Shown here piece after piece: positions 48,453-58,569 of a DNA stretch of 64,000 bases (position 1 is the first letter of the stretch; every line of letters begins with the position of its first letter). Under the pieces are notes generated by a model that was given only the letters and a program-made list of their open reading frames with translations, was not told the DNA's origin and did not search any database. This DNA is from Favolaschia claudopus (lineage: Eukaryota > Basidiomycota > Agaricomycetes > Agaricales > Mycenaceae): NCBI GenBank assembly GCA_037176885.1, contig JAWWNJ010000179.1, positions 124,001 to 188,000 of the forward strand, read 5' to 3'. Both the position numbers and the translations under genes were made by a program.

Positions 48453-50637
48453 ATGTCAACTCATCCCAGCTCTGACTCGAAGAAGGGCCATGTCTGCCCG
48501 CCATCTGACGCGACTCACCCCTCTGACCGCTGGGAATCTCTATTCGTTTATTCATTCATATGTAAATTCACCAATCTTCGGGCAAAGGTCGAAGGTCTCG
48601 AGACTCCCATGGAGTGCGTACCTGTTTGCCACCTCAATATCGAGTTGGTGGCTCATTGAACTCGGGGACTCAGCTTTGAAGCGGCCTTGCTATCTCAAGA
48701 ACCAAATACCATCTTAACACAGCTGCTCGCGCGCTTCATTCTGAATCTCCGACCACAGACGCGTAACTTGAGGTAAATGCGTGGTCCGGTACTCCACGCA
48801 ATGCTACGCAGCTCTGATGGTTGTTGCTGTTTCGTCAGCATTGATCAGATATCGGCCACTGTGGCCACTGTACTCGCCGACTACCTCAAGACTCCAGAAA
48901 GAACCATATATTGGGACGACGACCTCAGAATAAATAAAGACCCTTTCGAAGGTCTGGAGGGTGGTTTCTGGACGACAAATTGGGATTTCAAGGTGGGCGG
49001 CTTTTCGTTACTCAAGTCGCTCCGAAAACTAATGTTCGCATTTTTTTCGCGTAAATCAGCTCAAAATATTGCGGCAACTCGTGGAACTGCAACTCGTGCA
49101 CACCCCCGAAATCAAGGCGACAATTGATCGCGCCTGGGGCGTGTCGCAGAACAAGCACAAGAAAAAAGACGCCGCCAGTGCGCCACCGGACCCAACGGAT
49201 GCGCAGAGCCAGGCACAGCTCCAACTCGTTCCCCTCGGTCAGGACATGCAGAAGAAGCGTTATTGGGTAGCTGATGGTCCGTGCGCTTTCCTCTTGCGGC
49301 CAACACTATATTTGTGTATATTTGCCGAATTCCCTCTGAATTTATTCCTGGCCTCTGCCTTGGTTGTCTTTTTCTAGTTAATCCCTGTCGTGCTTCTTCG
49401 GTACTCATGACCTTCTCTTTTGAACAGACTCGCCGCGTGTCTATGTCTCTACCAATCCGTGGAGGGTCTCAGCAACCTTCCAAACCACATCAACTACGCG
49501 AGAAGAATATATGGCATTGATCGAAGACGTGAAGGCGATGAGACCCGGCGAACTCAGGAAAGGAGCGAAACGGACGAAACAGGAACAAGCTCACCTCAAC
49601 CTTTACGAGGCCCTTGAAAGTCGCGTTGAGGCTATCGACGCTGAACTTCTAGTAAGTCGTGTCTACCATCATTCTACTTTATACAGGGCCGCTCTGGCCA
49701 CTGTTCTGCCCCTCCAATCACATCTGCTGACGCTTGTTGCCAGCGTGTCGAGAAGGCGCGGAAAAGACTCGAGCAGCGCCAAGCCGCTCTTGCCCGTGCT
49801 GCTCAGGCTGAAGTTCGAGAGACAAGGACGCGGCGTCAAGCTCGAAAACCTGACTATGTGTATAACAATACGCTGGATGATGAGGAGGTAAGTTTTTTGG
49901 ACCTTGATCTCTCTCTTAACATGTATTGATGGTGGAAACAGGACGAGGGGGATGAATATACATATCAGGAGGCAGAGTACGACGATGAGGCTGACGACGA
50001 CTTCCTCAACTTCCGAGACGACTCTGAGGGACCCAGTTCTCGTCGAGCGTCTTCATCGGCTGGTCGGAGACGTTCGACGCGGACAGCTGTTGTCAATGCC
50101 AATGGCAAGCGACAAGCGCAAGATGATGGCTCACAATGGCGAGGCGAGCGACGGTCGTCACGACTTGGTGCACCGCCAGAAACCCAGTTTGACGTGGAAC
50201 CTCGCACCAAACGCGCACGCACAGAGGACAGCACCATGAGTACCGGCTCAGCCAATGATGCAGTGTCAAGCACGTCTCACGGTGGTGCGCCGAATAACAT
50301 CAAACTGAAGAATTCTGGAGCTGCGGCGTTGAAGCCCACAGAGGTGGCTATGGAACAAATTGCAGGGAAGAAACGTTCGAAGTTCTGGGTGTACGCTGTG
50401 GAACCGATCCCTGGCGCAGATGCGGATGAGCCCATCCGCGATACAGACACCGAGCCTCCACCCAAATCGGACGCTATGAACGGCGATGCACCGTCAGACG
50501 GCGCGCTAGGGACGAACGGGCAAGATTCCGACATGGAAATCGACAGTCCGCCACCGAGGCCTGGACATAGGAATGGCCGAAAATTGGACCGTGGTCTAGA
50601 CGGCAGCACGTCCCCATCGAATTCTTCAGGGTCATGA
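48453..50637 (+). CDS. WHIM/DDT-like chromatin-associated protein
   Basis: Exons encode MSTHPSSDSKKGHVCPPSDATHPSDRWE with FVYSFICKFTNLRAKVEGLETPME, then ESALLSQEPNTILTQLLARFILNLRP, DQISATVATVLADYLKTPERTIYWDDDL, DPFEGLEGGFWTTNWDFK, LKILRQLVELQLVHTPEIKATIDRAWGV and then LVPLGQDMQKKRYWVADDSPRVYVSTNPW. This is the layout of the WHIM motif (LGxDRxxxRYWxxDDSPRVYV) after a DDT-like helix bundle. A coiled coil (AIDAELLRVEKARKRLEQRQAAL) and an acidic, then basic/Ser-rich C-terminal half follow. WHIM proteins read nucleosome linker DNA in ISWI-type remodelling; the exact partner is unknown. It ends 274 bp before MIP in the same direction. I know the arrangement from other Agaricomycetes but not a gene name. 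Confidence 0.68.
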
Positions 50638-50911
50638 CTCTATCTTACTTCTCTGCACGCATATTATTTAGAACCTATACAATACCTTTCCACGTACATC
50701 TGTAGCTGCACAAGTATATCACGCAATATTTCATGCAAGTCCTTTTGCTGAGTGAATTTTCGAGCGGGACGCCGCCGCACCAACGAATAGACTGGCCAGA
50801 ATTGGTTGAGTTACATAATACCGGGTGTGATCCCCAATGAGCTCGCAATAAATACGAGTCGAGTCGTGCCAGTGGGCCAGCCCTCGTTCTTCGCGGTCCC
50901 CCCTCCGTCTC

Positions 50912-53401
50912 ATGCTCTCTAGAAATGTTCTCTCTAGCCCTCCCAACCGCGTTTTTCGTTTCCGAGGCTGTCTCTACGCAAAGAACGAGGTGACACGATC
51001 TTCGAGTCGCACCTATGCGAGCCATTCCACAACTCATACCATCCCGGCCTCGGTTGAAGACAAAGCCCTCTGTACCATATTCGACCGTCCGAAATCCAGC
51101 TTTGGGTCTTCGTCGTTCTCCACCACCGGACTTTTCGGGCACCGGAGGCTAACTCATCCCTCCACTCTGGTGGACCTGACTGATGCAACACTAATCCGCG
51201 CCCAACTGCTTACGGACCGCATATTGCGCGCTCGAGAGTCGCGTCAGGAATTGCTTCTAGTCGTCAAGAACTTGGACCGACTGAGTGACCTGTTGTGCGG
51301 AGTCATCGATTTGGCGGAGCTCGTACAGAATGCGCATCCGGAGCGGCAATGGATTGAGGCAGCAGGGTTCGCGCATGGAAAGTTGTGCAACTTCATGAAT
51401 GTGCTGAACACTCATACCGGACTTTACGCTGTGCGTAGATATGAAAGCTTGGCATGTGAATCTGTTCATAATATTTTTGTGCAGGTGTTGAAGGCTGTAT
51501 TGAACGATCCAAGTATTGTCAAGACTCTTAGCCCTGAAGCTCATGCGACTGCCCTTATATTCTGGCGAGACTTTGAAAACTCAGCCATCGACCTTCCGTC
51601 TGAGAAACGCGAAAAATTCGTCTCGTTATCGTCGGATATCCTGACTCTAGGACGAAAGTTTCTGCAAGGGGTCTCTGCGCCTGGTTCGCCAGCTGCAATC
51701 AAACCCTCCGAACTCGCGGGACTGAAGGATCAAGGCATGGGGGTCCGACTGCAACTACAAGCTCGTTTCACTCAACGGGATTTACTCGTCTATCCCGGTT
51801 CGCTGCAAGCGCAAATGATTATGCGTTCCGCGCCAGCCGAAGAACCTCGACGGCGCGTATACATTGCATCCAACTCCAGTACGCCAGAGCAAATAGATGC
51901 TCTGGAGCGGCTATTACGCGCAAGAGCGGAAATAGCAAAGTTGGTCGGAAAACCCAGTTTCGCTCACATGGCCCTCGACGACAAGATGGCCAAGTCACCA
52001 GGTTCGCAGGTTCTTCAATCTGCTGGGAATTATACTGACAGTTAAACCGCTTAGGCAACGTCGCGCATTTCATTGACGCTTTGCTGGACCACACACGACC
52101 CGCAGCTCGCAGCGCCTTACGCGCTCTGAGTCTGCGAAAACAGGTACATCTCAACACTCCCGAATCCTTCCCCATCATTCAGGCTTGGGACCGAGACTTC
52201 TACTGTCCCCCAGAGCCGCCCGCACCCCCAATTTCCCTGCCCCCGTTGACGCTCGGCACCGTGTTCATGGGCCTTTCGCGACTGCTCCGACATCTGTATG
52301 GAATATCACTGAGACCTGTGGGTGTCACCTCCGGGGAGGTCTGGCATTCAGATGTGACCAAGCTCGAAGTCGTGGACGAGCAGAAAGGTGTGGTTGGGTG
52401 GGTTTACGCCGATCTATTTGCTCGGCGAGGCAAAGCCAGCGGTGCAGCGCACTACACTGTACGGTGTTCACGGAGAACAGACCACGACGACGAACCAGGA
52501 GACCGTGTCGACGCTGAAATGGAGCCTCTCATTGGTGTATCGCGCGAGTTTGAAGCTGTGAAACGGCATACCCTACCCGGCCAGGATGGGATGTTCCAGT
52601 TACCGCTGGTGGTTCTTGTATGCGAGTTTGCCCGACCATCAGCTGCAAATGGACCTACCGTGTTGCAGTGGCATGAAGTGATGACTCTATTCCACGAAAT
52701 GGGTCATGCAATGCACTGTGAGTTTTTTTTCTAGAGTAAAGGAAACCCTCTAATTTTTTTGTTCACCCGCAGCCATGATCGGACGCACGGAATACCAAAA
52801 CGTAGCCGGAACACGCTGTGCCACGGACTTTGTCGAACTCCCGTCAATCCTCATGGAACATTTCCTCAACTCACCGACCGTACTCTCCCTCTTCGACGCC
52901 GAAAGCACCTCCTTCACACGACAAAGCGGCAACCACCACGAAGACCCCTGCCACTCGATCGACACCTACTCGCAAATCCTCCTCGCCGCGCTGGACCAAG
53001 TATACCACTCCCCGGGCGTCGTCGACCCGTCCTTTGATTCGACTGCTGAGCTCGCTTTGCTGCACAACACCCGCGGTCTCATCCCACATGTCCCCGGGAC
53101 GTCGTTCCAGACGCATTTCGGGCACCTCGTGGGATACGCGGCGACGTATTATTCGTATTTGTTTGACCGCGCGATCGCGTCGCGCGTGTGGCGGAATGTG
53201 TTTTCGGCGGACCCGCTGAACCGAGAGACGGGGGAGAAGTATAAGCGGGAGGTGTTAAGCTATGGTGGAGGTAAGGACCCGTGGAAGATGGTCAGCACGT
53301 TGCTTGCGGCGCCGGAGTTGGAGAGTGGGGATGCGGAGGCGATGCGAGAGGTTGGTAGGTGGAGGATTGAAGACGAGGTAACGCTGGGAGATCGGCATTG
53401 A
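50912..53401 (+). CDS. MIP1: Mitochondrial intermediate peptidase (MIP), M3 metallopeptidase
   Basis: Removes an octapeptide from matrix precursors after MPP cleavage. The N-terminus is an Arg/Ser-rich presequence ([19 protein letters not shown]), followed by [29 protein letters not shown]. Conserved M3 blocks include [53 protein letters not shown], then [13 protein letters not shown]. The zinc motif FHEMGHAMH (HEMGH near 52693) is followed by [31 protein letters not shown]. The C-terminus ends [18 protein letters not shown] and [13 protein letters not shown]. Short introns at about 51430-51485, near 52010-52060, and 52715-52770. MIP borders the HD locus in nearly all Agaricomycetes; here its 3' end converges on the first HD1 with 224 bp between stops. 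Confidence 0.95.
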
Positions 53402-53625
53402 AGTTTTCGTGTGCTAGAATTTAGACGTGGATCAAAAAGTAATAATATGTATTCCAGATAGCATGAGTATAGCATAGATCGACAGCAAAATAGCAATAAC
53501 AAGATAACGATAGCAGTGACATAGCAAGGATGGACGAACGAGCATGATAAAAATACAGGATGGTTGATGCGTTATGGATACATTGAATGCCTAAGAAGAG
53601 TTAATTTTTGGACGATGGTAAAGCC

Positions 53626-55197
53626 TTAGTAGACGAGGGGAGGTTCGAAAGAGGGCAACGGGTCGAAACTGAAGGGGTCAGCAGGCGGATTGAGGAAACC
53701 AAAATCAAAGGCTGGCATGTTGTATGTTGGGGCGGGATCATATGCGTTGGAGAAAGCGTCGAAAGACAGGTCGAGACCCTCAAGAGGGCCGAGCTGGGGT
53801 GGGGAATAGCTCTCTGTAAAACAGGCGTCAGATATCTGAATGAAGACGGAGGAAATGTGCTAACCCGGGAAGTCGGATTTCAGCATGATTTCGAGATTGT
53901 TGAGGTCTGACACTGGGGTCATCGCTGTTGAGAACAAATTAGTTCTCACACTGGGAATATGTTGGGAAACGAGAGCTCACCTTGGGCCATCGGTCGAATC
54001 GACGCCGACTCCTCCTCTTCAGACTCAGAGGGCATCAAAAGCGCGAATTCTGCCGCGTTAAAGAGTTCCACCTCCAAGAGCTGTTCAGGTGCAAAGAGAT
54101 CTGGGCTATCGTTACTGGTAAACCAGTTCGCAAGGTCTTCAGGATTTCCGGAGAGAACAACAGGGAAAGGATCGGAGGTTGAGCGGGTGCCGTTAAAGCG
54201 AGGGCGTTTGGCGCTGGGGCCGTCTGACTCGGAGAGTCGGCGTTTGCGAAGGTTTGGAGAAGAATGGCTCGAAGAGGGAGGGGAGGGTAGTGTAGAGGCG
54301 TCGTCGACAGTTCTGGGAGGACGTCAGTCGCGATAGTTGAATTGGTAGAGAAACAAACCTTGGTCGTTTGCTGAGAGAATATTCGCGCTCATCGTTAGAA
54401 GTTTCGGAGTACGAGCGCTTCCGACTCGTGCTATCAGACACAGGCGATGAAGGACCCGATGCGGGTGGCGAGGGATAGGTCATAGCGACACGCGCCTTCC
54501 TGAGCCGCTCTTGCCTCGGAATCTCGTCACGCATGCGCTGCACAAACGCATCCATCCGCTCAAACTTTTCGTATACTTCGACAGCCAGCGTATCCCTGTG
54601 CCGGCCCGAGTCGAGATAGTAACGTCTCGCTGCGTCAACGATCTCGACGCGCTTTCGTTCGAATTCTTCGCGCAGAAGAGTAGACCAGCCCATGCGGCGG
54701 CGCACTTCGAAGAACCAGTCTGAGATGCGCTCGAGGGAGGAACCGGTCTCGTCTGCGATTTTTTGTTTGACGGCCTTGTTGGGGTATGGGTTGTGGAGGT
54801 GTTTGAGAAGCCAGTTATATGCTGGCTCGATGTAGGTTGGTAGGGATGTCTCAAAGGGTATGTAAGATGCGCGCGGCGAGGGGGTGGATTCCACTTCAGA
54901 TTCGGAGGACGCGTCGGTATCCTCGCTGGGTGATTCGTTTATTTCCAAGCTGTTGAAGGCGCCGTCGAGCTGATTTATGAGGGCAGCTGATATAGTAACA
55001 CGAGAGGCAATACTGTAAGCCAACGCTGCAGTCTCGTCGTCCAAGGAGCCTTCTTCGGCCGCCTTTTCCAGGTCGACACGAAGTTGTGCCCAGTTCAGCT
55101 CGAAAGCAGGGCTAGGATCAGACTCCCCAGCGATAAAGTCGACCAGATCATTCTCTATAGCAGATAGTCTTTGTTGAAAAGTGAGCGATGAGGACAT
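53626..55197 (-). CDS. HD1: HD1-class (TALE) homeodomain mating-type protein, pair 1
   Basis: Mating-type HD1 protein; it dimerises with an HD2 from a compatible mate. The N-terminal dimerisation/specificity region (residues 1-110) begins MSSSLTFQQRLSAIEND. The homeodomain lies at about 113-173, with the three-residue loop extension PYP (137-139) in WLLKHLHNPYPNKAVKQKI that defines TALE. Helix 3 is ISDWFFEVRRRMGW: position 51, normally Asn, is Glu (residue 164). Downstream are a bipartite nuclear signal (RKRRLSESDGPSAKRPR) and a conserved C-terminal segment GNPEDLANWFTS, DLFAPEQLLEVELF. Introns of about 45-55 nt precede TVDDASTL, AMTPVSDL and ESYSPPQ; the stop is at 53626-53628. It is divergent from its HD2 partner (185 bp apart) and convergent with MIP. 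Confidence 0.92.
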
Positions 55198-55382
55198 TGG
55201 GGGATTGGAAGAGCGAGAGAGTAAACGCAAGATCCAAGTAGCACTCAGGTTGATCAGGAATTCAAAGTCCGCATTGTGGAAAGTGATGGCCACGGCGTAA
55301 TTTCGAACTCCGCATTGTCTTCCAAATTGGGCCAGAAAATATAACTGGCAACTACCCTTGTACTTGCCATTCATCGACCAAA
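55198..55382. promoter_or_regulatory. Bidirectional HD1/HD2 promoter, pair 1
   Basis: 185 bp between start codons. It holds two copies of a GCATTGT element: TTCAAAGTCCGCATTGTGG at 55261 and TTCGAACTCCGCATTGTCT at 55302. The second copy matches, at 17 of 19 bases, one in the pair 2 promoter. Confidence 0.6.
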
Positions 55383-57423
55383 ATGCCCCAAGATACGATT
55401 TTATTGCGCCGAATTGTCGACAGGGCCAATTCCCTCAAGGGTCTTTGCGCCCCTGCTAGCAAACCACATCCCAATCTTGCGGTGGCTCAGACTGTGTCTC
55501 TACCCCCGCCGCCATCTATCCGTCCCAAACTCACAGTCCTCGGCCTCGATACTCGTCTAATTGATAACTTCGCGCGGAAGTATGATAGAGCATGCAAAGA
55601 GCTCCACTCTACTGCTCAGCGATCTCTACAGCGCGCATGTCGCGACTTTGCCGACATCCCAGAGCACTCCGCTCCAACCCCAGTATCGGAACTATCGGCT
55701 CGTGTGGTTATAGCGTACACTGCTGAGTACAAGCGATCGCTACAGACTTTGGAAAAACGCGCGATGGACATTGCGACAAAAATAGCCGAGCGCAAGGGCA
55801 CACTCAAGGACGAGAAAGCGAAAGCAGCCAAAAAACGACTTCCATTCAACTCGGTGCGTCGTCCTCTCATTCTGGGATGATTCCGGCACTGAGAGGGCTG
55901 CAGGACTTCGTGCCGACACTCGAACAACAATTCGACCTTAACCCATACCCTACAGTCGCAGATCGTGCAGCCTTGGCAAGGCAGTCGGGCATGTCCGACA
56001 GGCAGATCGAGATTTGGGTCAGTCCCCAGTCACCTTCCACTCTGCAACACGCTCATCTCTGCCTCCAGTTTCAGAACCGCAGACGCCGCTGTAAAGAAGC
56101 TGGCCTTCCCGTCCGTCGCGTCAGCACAAGCTCAATCTCCTCAACCGACACAGAGGTCGTCCCACTACACCTTACCCCCCCACCGGTACAGCAGTCCCCC
56201 GTCATTGATATCGAACTCGCCTCTACTTTCGATAACTGCGACTACGCCGATTCTAATGAATACGAAGACGACGTTGATGAGCAAGAGGATGACGGCCCAG
56301 AGGTAATTCTCTCTTCTTTCTCGCAAATTAACACTAACGCTTTTATACACAGATCATCGACCTCACTACCACTCCCGACCCCGAGCCCATTTCTTCTCCC
56401 GTCAACATCCTCGTGCCTCCGAATCCCCTCGAACTACCCAACTCTCAAAGCGCACCCGCACCCTACAAACCCCGCTACTCCCTCTGCCCTCCCTTCGCCG
56501 ATTCATCCGCTGACGGCGTGACCTCATCCCTCGTCCTCCCTGTCGGTCCATTCTCCTTCCCATCGCCAACACCCTACTGGCCGCGTCAACCGTCATCATG
56601 CATATCTCCTGCTCAGACGACAACACCGATGCCCCCACCTGCCTTTGCCTCCACCATGGACAGTTTGAGCACCGTCTTCGCCCGCCTCCATGTAACGCCT
56701 CTATCTTCGTCCCGTTCTCCCTCTTCCACTTCGTCTCGCACCCTTTCTTCATCTTCATCTCCATCGTCACCGAAACCCTGTACCCCCACTTCCTCACCTC
56801 GTACGGTATCAACGTCAACGATGTCGACCGCGTCCGTCACCGGCGCGTCCACCTCCAACGCCACGCCCCGTCCCTACCGTCCTCGTCCACGAGTGCGCCC
56901 ACCTGTTACCATCCCTGTCAGCGGTCCCGTTCCCACTCCCACCACTGCATCAACCAACGAAAAGCCAAAGAAGAAGAAAGTATCAGGACCCCCACGGCGC
57001 GTACCTGCTAACCAGCGTACTTCGTCGCCGCCGTCGGGGTTAGCGAACGTGAATCCTATGAATCTGCATATAGATGCGGGGAACCGAGACCAGGAACAAG
57101 GCGCTCCGTCCCCTGCGCGCACCCTTTCCTCTTCCTCATCTTCATCCTCGACGTCGACGTTCTCGTTCTCGTCGCGCACCACATCCTCTTCCTCCTCTTC
57201 TTCCGCCTCATCCACCTCCATACTACCATCCAACTTCCGCTTCGCCCCCATGTCTAGCCCCACGCCCGTGCCCTCCGCTCCAATTACTCAGCCCTCCTCT
57301 TCCTTCTTCTCGTCGTCGTTCTCCTCCTTCTCCTTCTCGTCCCCATCCGGCTCCGTCGGCCCCACCACCAACCCATCCGATTCGCAATCGCATTTTTCCT
57401 TCCCATTCTCATTCGCGCTATGA
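55383..57423 (+). CDS. HD2: HD2-class homeodomain mating-type protein, pair 1
   Basis: HD2 partner. N-terminal region 1-157 with helices LIDNFARKYDRACKELHSTAQ and TAEYKRSLQTLEKRAMDIATK; the intron after NS joins DFVPTLEQQFDLNPYPTVADR. The canonical homeodomain (about 150-210) has DRQIEIWFQNRRRRCKE with Asn198 at position 51. An acidic stretch (EYEDDVDEQEDDGPE) precedes IIDLT at 56353-56367, at the start of an exon after a 50-nt intron (56303-56352). The C-terminal part is Ser/Pro-rich, with MDSLSTVFARLHV and the basic KKKKVSGPPRRVP, both shared with the pair 2 HD2. Poly-Ser tracts lie near 57120-57230. The stop is at 57421. The function is transcription factor activity in dikaryon control when paired with a compatible HD1. 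Confidence 0.92.
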
Positions 57424-58569
57424 TTAAGTACCTGATTCCTACTTCTCACACCCAGTCGCAGACGAGTTGTGTTTCGGAGAAATCTTGGATTTTTCCTGTA
57501 CTTGTATACTATACCATACCGCACTGTACTATACCACATCTCCTCATTGTATCGCCTACGATACGCTACATAGTTTTGCTTGAAGTCTTCCGGCTGTCCG
57601 TCTAAACTCATCTCCTGCCTACGCTGTTATCCCAGTGCATTCAGAGCTTGCTGTCAACGGCCATAGCGATCGTCCAACCTCCATCTGTCCAGAGGTTAAT
57701 TATGAACACAGAAAAACCAAAGCGAAGACGCATGGTGTTAGAGTAATAGATAGACACATCTTGAAGAGATGACTTTTGGTTTTGTCGAGCAAGGAAGGAA
57801 GGATGGAGGAGTGGTTTACAATAGGGAGGTGAATGAAACAGCGGTTCAGTGTTGGGTTTAGTATTGGATGAGTTACGACGAATAGCGAGTGTAGGCTGGC
57901 GCGTAGAGTTGAATTATATTGAAGAGGAAAGGACGGGAGAGGACTCGTATTGATGAACGGGTCGAAGGTGTGTGAAGGAGAGCAGTACGTTGAGCTTTGG
58001 TTGAGCTGGTGGGGTGCGGTTCCAAAGATGGAGGTCGTAGGTTCGTTGAAGCAGCGTCGTCGGTCGATCGAGATCGACCCGAGGAGCAAGGAAGCGAGAG
58101 GTAGAGACACGAAGAAACTGACTGAGTTACTGACCGGTAAAGACGAGAAAAGACAGTGAGACATCGCTTTCGAGCGATTCGCAAATCTTCAAATCTTCCA
58201 GAATGGAAGCAGATCTTGCGCGCTGGCGACGAATCCGACAGGTCGTTGGTCGAACAAGTGGTTAGCAACATAGAGGTATGTATATTCCGACAACAAGAAA
58301 GGAAAAATGCGAATGACATAGCGAGATAATGATAGCAGTAGGAGAGCAGATGGATGAATGTGCATGCAGGTATGTGTAGTGTGGGATGGTATAAGCGATG
58401 GATGCGAGATGCAGGGGAATAGTAGAAATACAGTATTTTGATTTGGATGCAATTGGCTAGCAATACATTTGGTTGATGCAAGAAAAGAAAAGATCATCTA
58501 CATGAGCAAACGAAAGAATGAGCATTGATCACGGAATGAATAAGTTGGGATGCTTACGATGCCCTAGGA
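57424..58569. other. Stretch between the two HD pairs
   Basis: 1146 bp between the convergent ends of HD2 (pair 1) and HD1 (pair 2). A 202-codon open frame on the minus strand (57873-58481) has odd, hydrophobic and Ser-rich composition and no recognised domain. An ACTATACCA-rich piece lies at 57499-57540. No third homeodomain remnant was found. Part is certainly 3' UTR. Confidence 0.45.

Noticed and set aside
57120..57230. Ser-codon tandem runs as a microsatellite or CRISPR-like repeat
   Set aside because: Irregular TCC/TCT/TCG codons in frame with HD2; a low-complexity protein tract, without regular spacers.
56613..57263. Long minus-strand open frames opposite HD2 (pair 1)
   Set aside because: They are antisense to Ser/Pro-rich low-complexity coding sequence, which yields long open frames by composition.
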